Shown in pieces: positions 8,681 to 15,753 of a stretch of DNA of 19,904 nt. Origin of the DNA: Acidobacteriota bacterium. GTDB taxonomy: Bacteria; Acidobacteriota; Vicinamibacteria; Vicinamibacterales; UBA8438. The position numbers and the translations under genes were made by a program. The stretch's first letter is position 1, and each line of letters starts with the position of its first letter. The notes under the pieces are model-generated. The model searched no databases, was not told where the DNA came from, and saw only the letters and a program-made list of their open reading frames with translations. The stretch covers positions 1-19,904 of the forward strand of contig WTGR01000121.1 of NCBI GenBank assembly GCA_011523485.1, read 5' to 3'.

Positions 8681-8715
8681 CGGACCGCCCCGAACCGCGA
8701 CTCCGCGACGGTCCG
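8681..8715. terminator. Hairpin between convergent acyltransferase and dehalogenase genes
   Basis: Arms CGGACCG (8681-8687) and CGGTCCG (8709-8715) are perfectly complementary. The 21-base loop contains a further small CGCG/CGCG hairpin. It starts immediately after the TGA of the acyltransferase and ends 16 bases before the stop of the opposing gene. There is no T tract, so it is at best a factor-assisted or bidirectional terminator. Confidence 0.4.
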
Positions 8716-8731
8716 CCGGCACGAGAGGCTC

Positions 8732-9571
8732 TCAGAGACCGAGTTGGGCCGCCATGTCGTTGAAGTCGGTGGCCACCAGGTCGAAATCGGGGTCGGGCGT
8801 CAGATCCCGCTCCACGTTCGGCCCGAATTCCGTCGGGCGCGGCACGTAGGCGGTACGGAAACCGATGCGGGCCGAAGCGCGCAGATCGCCCTTGTGCGCC
8901 GCGACCATCATCACCTGCTCCGGGTCGAGACCCAGCAGGTCGGCCGCCGTCAGGTAGGCCTCCGGGTCGGGCTTGTAGTGGCGCGCGAGCTCGGCGGACA
9001 GCACCGCGTCCCAGGGGATCCCGGCGTTCTTCGCCATGTTGACGAGCAGTGCCACGTTCCCGTTCGACAGCGACGCCAGCACGTACCGCTCGCGCAGCCG
9101 CGTGAGCCCCTCGACGGTGTCGGGCCACGGCGTGAGGCGGTGCCACGCGCGGTTCAGGTGGTCGAGCTCGTCCTCGGTGAGGCTCTCGAGGCCGTACCTC
9201 GGCACCAGCTCGTCCAGGATCATCCGGTGCAGAACGTCGATCTTGGTCCAGCCCAGCTCGCCGCGGCGCACCCGGCCCATCGCCGGCCCGTACCCGGCGC
9301 GCCAGTCGTCGGCAAACGCGGCCCAGTCCGCCTCGATGCCTTTCGCGCGTCCCACCGCCTCTCCCTCGCGGGTGATGCTGGTGCGCCAGTCGACCACCGT
9401 GCCGAAAACGTCGAAGGTCATCGCCCGAACCCCGCGCACCCGGTCGCTCAACTCCTGACCCGCCGGCGGGAGGGCGAACGCCGCGGTGCGGGTGAAGGCC
9501 GCGGCCACGAGGGCCCCCGATCCGCTCGCCAGAAACTCTCGTCGTCTCATCGCCCGGTCCACAGCTTGCAT
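8732..9571 (-). CDS. Tat-exported haloacid dehalogenase type II-like HAD hydrolase
   Basis: A 279-residue protein whose mature part matches the (S)-2-haloacid dehalogenase branch of the HAD superfamily. Motif I is FDVFGTVVD with nucleophile D54, motif II LSNGN (S169, N170), motif III K200 in YKPDPEAY, and the final motif AAHKGDLRAS with D229. In this group the aspartate attacks the halogen-bearing carbon of short 2-haloacids. The true substrate here is unknown. The N-terminus is a twin-arginine signal (RRREFLASGSG at 9-19, hydrophobic to about 33), so the enzyme is probably exported folded. The start ATG at 9571 is preceded on the minus strand by AGGAGGAG four bases away. An upstream in-frame reading to 9634 is rejected. 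It is transcribed away from the sigma/anti-sigma gene. Confidence 0.88.
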   Translation of the reverse strand: MQAVDRAMRRREFLASGSGALVAAAFTRTAAFALPPAGQELSDRVRGVRAMTFDVFGTVVDWRTSITREGEAVGRAKGIEADWAAFADDWRAGYGPAMGRVRRGELGWTKIDVLHRMILDELVPRYGLESLTEDELDHLNRAWHRLTPWPDTVEGLTRLRERYVLASLSNGNVALLVNMAKNAGIPWDAVLSAELARHYKPDPEAYLTAADLLGLDPEQVMMVAAHKGDLRASARIGFRTAYVPRPTEFGPNVERDLTPDPDFDLVATDFNDMAAQLGL

Positions 9572-9737
9572 CGAACTCCTCCTGCTTCCGGTCGTTCCCG
9601 GCCCGGCCCGACAATCGCCACCGAACGCGACCACCAGGTCACGCTGGCGGCCTCCGATTGCCGCCCAACCGGCCTGACCATAGTTTACGCCGTCTACGAG
9701 GCAGACTGACGGCGTCCCCGCACCGGTCCTGTCCGTG

Positions 9738-9766
9738 TCGAACGCCGGCCCTGCTTCGGATAGAAT
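9738..9766 (+). promoter_or_regulatory. Candidate promoter of the sigma/anti-sigma gene
   Basis: TAGAAT (9761-9766) matches five of six -10 consensus positions. It has a weak TCGAAC -35 candidate at 9738-9743 and a 17-base spacer. This would place the transcription start near 9773, upstream of ATG 9783 but downstream of the GTG at 9735. It is the main reason for preferring the later start. Confidence 0.35.
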
Positions 9767-9782
9767 CGTCGTCGACTCGAAG

Positions 9783-11519
9783 ATGATGCATCCGCCAGCG
9801 GACCGAAGCCCGGAGATGCGTCCGTTGCCGCGCGACGGCGACCCGGCGTTGCGGCTCGAGGCCGGCGACGCCCGTACGCTCGCCGCCCTCTACGACCGCC
9901 ATGCCGACGCGATCTACTCGCTGGCGATGCGGATCACGGGTGAGCCGGCCGACGCGGCAGCGATCGTCCTCGGGGTCTTCACCGCCGCCTGGTCGCAGGC
10001 CGCAGATCGTCCGGGCAGGCCGGCGCCGGGCGCCCACCGGGTGCTCGCGGCGGCGCGCATCCGCGCCATCGATCACGTGCGGGCGAGCAGTGCGACCGGT
10101 CGGACGTCGCCGCCGGCCGGCGAGACTGCCGGAGCCGCTTCCCCCTCCTCGGAGGGGGAAGCGGCGGGAGATCGGCCGGGAGACGTCGCGACGCTGCAAG
10201 TGCCCGATCCGGCCCAGGGCCCGCACACCGACGACAGCCTGTCGGACGAGGCACCACGGTTGCGCGCGGCGTTCCGGGGACTGCCGCCCCTGGAACGGCT
10301 CGCCCTCGAGCTCGCGTACTTCGAAGGCCTGACCATCTCGCAGGTCGCGGCCGGGCTCGAGGAAGCCGCCGAGACAGCCAATGCGCGTATCCGGACCGGG
10401 CTCGAGCGCCTAGCAGGCCGCGCCCCCGCAGGCCCGCGCACGAGCGAGCCGCGGCCCGATATGCCTCCGACCCGCAATCTCGCCGGCCTCTATGCGCTAG
10501 GCGCACTGAACGCGAGCGAGCGGGCGGCGTTCGAAGCCCATCTCGAGGTGCATCGCGAGTCCGTGGACGAGGTGCTGTCGCTGCTGCCCGTCGCGCGGCG
10601 GCTCGCCGTGGCCGTGTCGCCGCACGCGGCGCCGGCCGAACTGCGGGCCAGGGTCATCGAGAGCGTGACCGGCGCACCGCTTCCGGATCCCGTGGACGAC
10701 GGCGGCAGGTCCGAACCGGTCGACGAGGGCGGCAGCGCCGAACCCACCGATGGGGCCGCACCCGCTGCCGGCGCCGCACCCGCTGCCGGCGCCGCACCCG
10801 CTGCCGGCGGCGCGCCCGTTGCCGGCGCCGGCGATCGCCCGCCGCTCCTCGAGACAACCCTGCCCCCGGCGCCGACGCCGCCCCTCGAAGAGCGGAAGCA
10901 GCCCGCATCGATGCCGACCGAACAGGAGCCGATCGCACCCATGCCGAAGCCGACTCCGGGCGCGCACGCGCAGAAGAAAGGCGGGCGCTGGGCACTGCTG
11001 TCGCTTGCCGCCGGAGGCCTGGTCGTCGCCGCCGGCCTGGGCCTGTTCGCAACCCGGCAGGCCAATCTGGCCGCGGCGTTGCAGGAGAACCTCGACGCGG
11101 CCAATACCCAGGCTCGCATCGCGGAGCTGGAGGCGGCGGCGGCGCAACGGATCGCCGACGGGCTCCGGGGAGGAGCGCGCGTCCTTACGGCCACCGACGT
11201 GCAGCCGCTCGATCTGAACGGCCAGCCGATCGCTCCCGATGCCCGCGGACGGTTGTTCTGGAGCGCCGCCGAGGGTGGGCTGCTCACGGCCACCGGCCTG
11301 CCGCCGGCGCCGCCCGGACGGGTCTACCAGCTCTGGCTCATCCCGGACGCGTCTCCGCTGAGCGCGGCAATCCTGTCTGCCGACCCCGAGGGCCGCGTGA
11401 TGGCTACCGTCACCGCGCCGGAGGGCGTGACCGGACCTGTCCCCGCGGCCGTGACCCTGGAGCCGGCCGGCGGCGCCGCGACGCCGGGCGGCGAAGTCTA
11501 CCTGCTCGGCCGACCCTGA
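9783..11519 (+). CDS. ECF sigma factor fused to RskA-like transmembrane anti-sigma factor
   Basis: A 578-residue single frame combining both partners of a SigK/RskA-like pair. A sigma region-2-like helix bundle spans about 30-102 (LYDRHADAIYSLAMRI...AIDHVR), and a low-complexity linker 103-155. Region 4 spans about 156-212 (LPPLERLALELAYFEGLTISQVA...RIRTGLERL). Then come an anti-sigma N-terminal domain at about 231-285 (LAGLYALGALNASERAAFEAHL), a Pro/Ala-rich linker 295-395, a membrane segment 401-423, a coiled coil 426-458 and an RskA C-terminal domain 465-578 (VYQLWLIPDASP). Several usual residues are changed. The region 2 DxxQxVF and W motifs are lost, the recognition helix reads ETANARIR instead of GTVKTRIR, and the CxxC zinc ligands after the HL motif are absent (HLEVHRES). 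The start could also be GTG 9735 or ATG 9816. An internal ATG at 10459 might yield a separate anti-sigma product. Confidence 0.8.
   Translation: MMHPPADRSPEMRPLPRDGDPALRLEAGDARTLAALYDRHADAIYSLAMRITGEPADAAAIVLGVFTAAWSQAADRPGRPAPGAHRVLAAARIRAIDHVRASSATGRTSPPAGETAGAASPSSEGEAAGDRPGDVATLQVPDPAQGPHTDDSLSDEAPRLRAAFRGLPPLERLALELAYFEGLTISQVAAGLEEAAETANARIRTGLERLAGRAPAGPRTSEPRPDMPPTRNLAGLYALGALNASERAAFEAHLEVHRESVDEVLSLLPVARRLAVAVSPHAAPAELRARVIESVTGAPLPDPVDDGGRSEPVDEGGSAEPTDGAAPAAGAAPAAGAAPAAGGAPVAGAGDRPPLLETTLPPAPTPPLEERKQPASMPTEQEPIAPMPKPTPGAHAQKKGGRWALLSLAAGGLVVAAGLGLFATRQANLAAALQENLDAANTQARIAELEAAAAQRIADGLRGGARVLTATDVQPLDLNGQPIAPDARGRLFWSAAEGGLLTATGLPPAPPGRVYQLWLIPDASPLSAAILSADPEGRVMATVTAPEGVTGPVPAAVTLEPAGGAATPGGEVYLLGRP
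10134..10165. repeat. Perfect 32-base palindrome inside the sigma-domain linker
   Basis: Two 15-base arms, GCCGCTTCCCCCTCC (10134-10148) and its exact reverse complement (10151-10165), are separated by TC. One strand half is nearly all pyrimidine and the other nearly all purine. It lies in frame within the linker between sigma regions 2 and 4, encoding roughly AASPSSEGEAAG. It looks like an inserted palindromic element rather than part of the protein fold. Confidence 0.9.
10755..10826. repeat. 18-bp tandem repeat (four units) encoding AAPAAG
   Basis: Three exact copies of GCCGCACCCGCTGCCGGC (10755-10772, 10773-10790, 10791-10808) are followed by a diverged fourth (10809-10826). The repeat is codon-aligned and gives AAPAAG x3 plus GAPVAG in the flexible linker between the anti-sigma domain and the membrane segment. 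Copy number is likely to vary between strains. Confidence 0.95.
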
Positions 11520-11535
11520 TCGGCCGCGGTTCGGA

Positions 11536-11559
11536 GCAGGAACCGGTACTGGTTCCTGC
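11536..11559. terminator. Hairpin between convergent sigma/anti-sigma and PIG-L genes
   Basis: Arms GCAGGAACC (11536-11544) and GGTTCCTGC (11551-11559) form a perfect 9-bp stem with loop GGTACT. It begins 16 bases after the stop of the sigma/anti-sigma gene and lies 36 bases from the stop of the opposing PIG-L gene. There is no T run on either side, so termination would be non-canonical or bidirectional. Confidence 0.5.
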
Positions 11560-11595
11560 CTCGCGTGGTCTTCGCGGTTTCCGCGGCGCAGGCTC

Positions 11596-14256
11596 CTACC
11601 TCTCGCCCCCCAGGCTGAGCAGGTTCGCCAGCAGGGCGTACGCACCGGTCGTTCCCGCGGGAAGCTGCCGCCAGAGACCGAGCCCGACGTATATCCAGCG
11701 TCCGCGGCCCGGTTGCGCCTCGACCAGGGCCCCGCGCTTGAGGCCGGGGTTGTACTCGAACGTGTCCTCGAGCTCGACCAGATCGGCGTAGCGCCGGTCG
11801 CGCTCGCCGAGGAAGTACAGGCCGCGCTCCTGCACCCACTGATCCCAGGTCGCCGGACCGACCGGATTGGGCCAGGCGAACACGGGATGATCGTTGGCGA
11901 GAATACGAATGGGCGCCGCCTCGTCCGTCACCCGGTTGCGGCTGACGACGGCCGGATACGGACCGTACTGCGCCTGGTTGAACTCGAACTTGTTGTACTG
12001 CACGATGACCGTGCCGCCGTTGTCGGCGTACTCCAGCAGCCGATCGTTGTTGGCGCGCAGGTCCTGCCGCCGCTCGTAGGCGCGCACGCCGGTGACGATG
12101 ACGTCGAAGCGGGACAGGTCGCCCCAGGCCAGATCGTCGGCGTCGATGAACTCGAGCCGTGCGCCGAGTTGCTCGATGGCCGGGGGCACGGCGTCGCCGA
12201 CGCCCTCTACGTAGCCGACCGTCAGGTCCGGCGCGATGGCGACGTCGATGACCTTGAACGTACCCGCGGCCGGGCGGCCGATATGCCGCCGCTCGACGTG
12301 CGGATACTCGATCACCTGGAAGCCGCCGTCGAACCTCGCGCCCCCGTTCTCGACCGCCGCGCTCACCTTGTACTCGCCTGCCGCAGCTCCACCCGCCGAC
12401 ACGCGGAAGCGTACCGTTCGCGACTCGTCCTCACGCGACAGCCGCACGGGTACGCTCGCGGGAGCCGCGCTCCAGCCCGCGGGCAGATCGAGGACGACGG
12501 CGCCTTCCGCCGCGTCCGGTCCGGTGTTGGTCACCGTGACGCGAACCTCGCGCGCGGCGCCGGAACCGGCGGGGATGATCGCCACTCCGGGCGTCATGGA
12601 GACGGCGAGCCGCGGCACCACCTGCAGGTCCATCCGCTTCTCGCCCGTGAAGACGTCATCGATGTAGCGGTAGCGGATGGGCCGTTCGACGCCGATACGC
12701 GTGCCGTCGAGCTCCACCTCGAAGGCGGCGCGGAACGGCGTCGGCCGAAACGGCAGGCCGAAGGGCACGTCGGGATCGAGAGCGTAGCGGTCCGCTCCCT
12801 CCACGTGACTCCAGTGGATGTCGGTCGGTCTGGCGTCGACCGGAATCCGAGCGTCCACGCCGCACGTCGCGACCCCATGGCCCGACACGCGTTCACCGGC
12901 GCAGATCGCACCGTGCTCGAGACCGGAGAGCGAGTAGGAGCGGACCACGACGTCGGCGCTGCCTTGATTCGCGGCCCGCAGCTCCACGTCGACCGACTGC
13001 CCGGGCGTCACCACGCCGTCGTTCGCGAACGCGTCGAGCTGCAGCCCGTAGGAAAGCACCGCCGCGCGCTCGAACTGGCGCTCCTTGGTGGCGAGCCGGA
13101 AATCGATCTCCCGCCGTGCCTCGTCGGTCAGCCCGCTGGCGGCAAGACTCGAGCGCAGGCGGCGCAGGGCCTCGAGGCCGGCCAGCACGGGGCCGCGCGC
13201 GCCGGCCATCCCCGTCGACTCGAACCCGCCGAGCGCCTCGCGCGCGTGACGCGCCAGCGCGGCCAGCGCGCGCCCGAGCGCCGGCGGCGGATTCTCTCCC
13301 GCAAAGCGGGCGAGTCCTTCGATGGAGGTGTCCACCCCGTCGAACAACGAGGTCTCGCCCCCCGCCGAGTGGCCCGCGATGGTCGTCTCCGCAAGCCGGT
13401 AACGCCCGCCCGCCGGCCCGGACGGCAGCGCGACCAGTTGCGTGGTGCCCTGGCACTTGTGCATGCCCCGCGCGAGGCTCCCGAGCGCCGCGTAGGTGGC
13501 GCCGAGCAAGGGGTCGTAGCCGCCCAGGTCCACCGTGGTCACATCCGGGTCCGGCGTCGACCGGCCGCGGAATCCCGGCCGGCCGGAGCCCATGCCGAAC
13601 GGAAATCCGACCCGGAAGTAGAATTTCCGCGCCTGCCAGGGAGCGAGCCCCTCGGCGATCTGCTCCGGGAAGCGACCCGGATCGGCGGCGGCGTGCCACG
13701 CTTCGTGCGCGAGGACCGCCGACGCCTGGTGATGCTGGCCGCCGCCGCGCCCCCCCGGAGGCAGGGCGGTAACGACATCGGGGCGAATGGTCCGGATCAT
13801 CCGGACGAAGTCGCCGAGGATCTCCTCCCGGCCCCACCGCTCGAAGGTCTCCTCGATGCTGAAGGAGTAGCCGAAGTCGACGGCGCGGGTGAAGTACTGC
13901 TCGGCGCCGTCCAGCCGGTGCGCGGCGTGCAACTCCTCGGTGCGCAGCACCGCCAGGGCGTCGAACAGCTCGGCGCCGATCTCGTTCTGCCCTCCGTCGC
14001 CGCGCGTCGCCGACAGCAGCACCGTGCGGTGGCCCTCCCCCCTGGACAGCCGCGCCAGCAGCGCGTTGTTCTCGTCGTCGGGATGGGCCACGATCGACAG
14101 GAAGCTGCCCGTGCTGTTGAGCTGGCGCAGGGCCACGCCGAGCGCCGTCCGTCCTTCGCCGGTCGCCAGCGGCTGGGCCTGAACGGCAGACCCGAAACCA
14201 CCCGCGCCAATCAGGGCGGACACGGCAACCGCGGTTGCTATTCGATGGACTTGCAT
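11596..14256 (-). CDS. Secreted multidomain PIG-L family deacetylase
   Basis: An 886-residue exported protein. It has a Sec-type signal peptide (about 1-27, ending AVQAQ) and a PIG-L zinc deacetylase domain (about 50-300) with AHPDDE at 57-62 and a histidine pair H175-H176 (GGGQHHQAS). These are the zinc ligands and catalytic Asp expected of N-acetylglucosaminyl deacetylases. A helical spacer (about 310-405) follows, then two beta-rich regions, the second resembling the NEW3 domain (about 555-635, VTNTGPDAAEGAVVLDLPAGW). A C-terminal Rossmann/glutamine-amidotransferase-like domain (about 680-886) comes last. The likely substrate is an N-acetylated sugar outside the cytoplasm. The start is ATG 14256 because the signal peptide begins there; a longer frame reaches back through bshA. 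It is 23 bases downstream of bshA, so co-transcription is likely. It is far larger than BshB (about 230 residues). Confidence 0.87.
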   Translation of the reverse strand: MQVHRIATAVAVSALIGAGGFGSAVQAQPLATGEGRTALGVALRQLNSTGSFLSIVAHPDDENNALLARLSRGEGHRTVLLSATRGDGGQNEIGAELFDALAVLRTEELHAAHRLDGAEQYFTRAVDFGYSFSIEETFERWGREEILGDFVRMIRTIRPDVVTALPPGGRGGGQHHQASAVLAHEAWHAAADPGRFPEQIAEGLAPWQARKFYFRVGFPFGMGSGRPGFRGRSTPDPDVTTVDLGGYDPLLGATYAALGSLARGMHKCQGTTQLVALPSGPAGGRYRLAETTIAGHSAGGETSLFDGVDTSIEGLARFAGENPPPALGRALAALARHAREALGGFESTGMAGARGPVLAGLEALRRLRSSLAASGLTDEARREIDFRLATKERQFERAAVLSYGLQLDAFANDGVVTPGQSVDVELRAANQGSADVVVRSYSLSGLEHGAICAGERVSGHGVATCGVDARIPVDARPTDIHWSHVEGADRYALDPDVPFGLPFRPTPFRAAFEVELDGTRIGVERPIRYRYIDDVFTGEKRMDLQVVPRLAVSMTPGVAIIPAGSGAAREVRVTVTNTGPDAAEGAVVLDLPAGWSAAPASVPVRLSREDESRTVRFRVSAGGAAAGEYKVSAAVENGGARFDGGFQVIEYPHVERRHIGRPAAGTFKVIDVAIAPDLTVGYVEGVGDAVPPAIEQLGARLEFIDADDLAWGDLSRFDVIVTGVRAYERRQDLRANNDRLLEYADNGGTVIVQYNKFEFNQAQYGPYPAVVSRNRVTDEAAPIRILANDHPVFAWPNPVGPATWDQWVQERGLYFLGERDRRYADLVELEDTFEYNPGLKRGALVEAQPGRGRWIYVGLGLWRQLPAGTTGAYALLANLLSLGGER

Positions 14257-14265
14257 GGTCCCCCC

Positions 14266-14271
14266 AGTATA
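14266..14271 (-). promoter_or_regulatory. Possible -10 element for the PIG-L gene
   Basis: On the minus strand GCTATACT lies between the bshA stop and the PIG-L ATG. TATACT matches five of six -10 positions. It would give a leader of only a few bases, and no -35 box is evident in the bshA end, so it is a weak internal promoter at best. Confidence 0.25.
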
Positions 14272-14279
14272 GCGATGCG

Positions 14280-15476
14280 TCACGAGCCGGCGCGCGATCG
14301 GGCCGGGACAGCCGGATCGTCCCGCACCGCCGGGGCGTCCCGCGCGAGCACGGCCTGGTAGAAGGCTTCGTAGCGCGGCACGACTTCCTCGGCGCAGAAG
14401 CGATCGTGCACGGTCTGCCAGCCGCCGGCCGCCACGCGGCGGTGGAGCGCGGGGTCGGTCAGCAGGCGGACGGCGCACGCGGTCATCCCGTCGAGGTCGT
14501 CCGGGTCGCGGAGGAAGCCGGACTCGCCGTCCGTGATCACCTCGGGCAGCCCCCCTACCCGCGACGCGACCACCGGCACTTCGCACGCCATCGCCTCGAG
14601 CGCCGCGACGCCGAAGCTCTCCTGCGCCGAGGGCAGGAGGCACAGGTCGGCGATCGACAGCAGGGGCGCCACCAGCTCCTGCTCGCCGAGCGGCTCGACA
14701 TCGCTCGCCAGCCCCAGATCACGTGCGCGGCGGCAGGCCGCCGACAGGTCGGGCCCGTCCCCCACCAGCAGGAGGCGCGCGGGCACCTGCTCGCGGATGC
14801 GGCGAAACAGCTCCACCACCACATCCGCCCGCTTGACCGGCCTGAAGTTCGAGACGTGGATCACCAGCTTCGTGTCGAGCCGGCCGCCACGGTAGCGCGA
14901 CGCAAGACCGGCATCGGCGATCCGCCGGTGAACCCGGCAGTCGAGGAAGTTGGGAATGACCTCGATCCGCGACCGTACCGGCAGTTGGCGGTACGTGTCG
15001 TCCCGCAGGCTCCCCGAGACCGCCGTGACGCCGTGCGACTGGTCGATGGAGAACGCGACCGTCTCCAGATAGGACGCGTCGCTGCCGATGAGCGTGACGT
15101 CGGTGCCGTGCAGCGTGGTGATGACCCGCGGCACGTGGCCGTCCCCGGAGGCGGCCACGATCTGCCGGGCCAGGTAGGCGGCGGTCGCGTGCGGCACCGC
15201 GTAGTGCGCGTGAATGATGTCGAGCCGCCCCTCGCGGCACACCTCGACGATCTTGTTGGCGAGCGTCAGCAGGTACTGCGGCTCCCGGAACAGCGGGTAG
15301 CCGGGGGTCCGCACGGCGTGGAACGCCAGCCCCGCCTGGAAGTCGCCCAGCCGCACCGGCGGCTCGCTGCTGATGAGCCGCACCTCGTGGCCGCGCCGGG
15401 CGAGGCCCTTGGCGAGCTCCGTGGCGACGATCCCGCTGCCGCCGACGGACGCGTAGCAGACGATGCCGACGTTCAT
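14280..15476 (-). CDS. bshA: BshA-like glycosyltransferase (N-acetyl-alpha-D-glucosaminyl L-malate synthase)
   Basis: A 398-residue GT4-family, GT-B-fold glycosyltransferase. The N-terminus VGIVCYASVGGSGIVATELAKGLARRGHEV is close to the BshA signature (GIxCYPSxGGSGVVATELG). Other features are HAHYAVP (89-95), TTLHGTDVTLIGSD (120-133), SNFRPVKR (209-216) and the nucleotide-sugar site ESFGVAALEAMAC with E286 and E294. BshA joins GlcNAc from UDP-GlcNAc to L-malate, the first step in making the thiol bacillithiol. ATG 15476 is the first residue of the conserved domain, with GAGGA nine bases upstream. A longer frame to 15875 is not needed. The C-terminal approximately 25 residues are Ala/Arg/Asp-rich. 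bshC is not in view. The adjacent PIG-L gene is tempting as BshB but is secreted and too large. Confidence 0.87.
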   Translation of the reverse strand: MNVGIVCYASVGGSGIVATELAKGLARRGHEVRLISSEPPVRLGDFQAGLAFHAVRTPGYPLFREPQYLLTLANKIVEVCREGRLDIIHAHYAVPHATAAYLARQIVAASGDGHVPRVITTLHGTDVTLIGSDASYLETVAFSIDQSHGVTAVSGSLRDDTYRQLPVRSRIEVIPNFLDCRVHRRIADAGLASRYRGGRLDTKLVIHVSNFRPVKRADVVVELFRRIREQVPARLLLVGDGPDLSAACRRARDLGLASDVEPLGEQELVAPLLSIADLCLLPSAQESFGVAALEAMACEVPVVASRVGGLPEVITDGESGFLRDPDDLDGMTACAVRLLTDPALHRRVAAGGWQTVHDRFCAEEVVPRYEAFYQAVLARDAPAVRDDPAVPARSRAGS

Positions 15477-15753
15477 GAAACGTGGTCCTCGGTGCGCCGC
15501 CCCGCGCGGGGTTTTCCCGGAGCGGCGTCCGAAGCATACAGACGACCGCCGCGGACCCGACGTTGCGGCCCCGTCCACCGGCGACGGCCGGCTCATTCTA
15601 CCGCGCGCCGGCCGGTCGCCCCGGATCGGTCGCCCCCAGCCGCCGCAGCGACCGGCGCACTCCCTTCGCCATGGTACCCTCGGGCCGCGGGAGGCCGGCG
15701 TCGCCGGCTGGCATGCGTCCTGCAGGCAACGGGACGGAACGGAGGCGCACGAC
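15477..15753. promoter_or_regulatory. Divergent intergenic region between bshA and the secreted coiled-coil gene
   Basis: 277 bases with no supportable gene. On the minus strand a TAGAAT (15595-15600) and a TATGCT (15533-15538) could be -10 elements for bshA, but neither has a clear -35. For the rightward gene only a weak TACCCT near 15675 is seen. A GCCGGC/GCCGGC hairpin at 15694-15708 is common in DNA of this composition. The ribosome-binding site GGAGG (15741-15745) belongs to the gene at 15754. Confidence 0.3.

Noticed and set aside
10755..10826. Repeat array considered as a CRISPR
   Set aside because: Units are contiguous without spacers, only 18 bp, and in frame within a coding region.
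11713..14361. 882-codon plus-strand open frame opposite the PIG-L gene
   Set aside because: The minus strand encodes a convincing signal peptide, zinc motif and several domains. The plus frame is low-complexity and a by-product of codon bias.
14257..14643. N-terminal extension of the PIG-L frame into bshA
   Set aside because: The added residues are out-of-frame bshA sequence, and a clean signal peptide starts at 14256.
15694..15708. GCCGGC/GCCGGC hairpin upstream of the secreted coiled-coil gene
   Set aside because: The arms are six-base GC-only words that recur throughout the window by chance.
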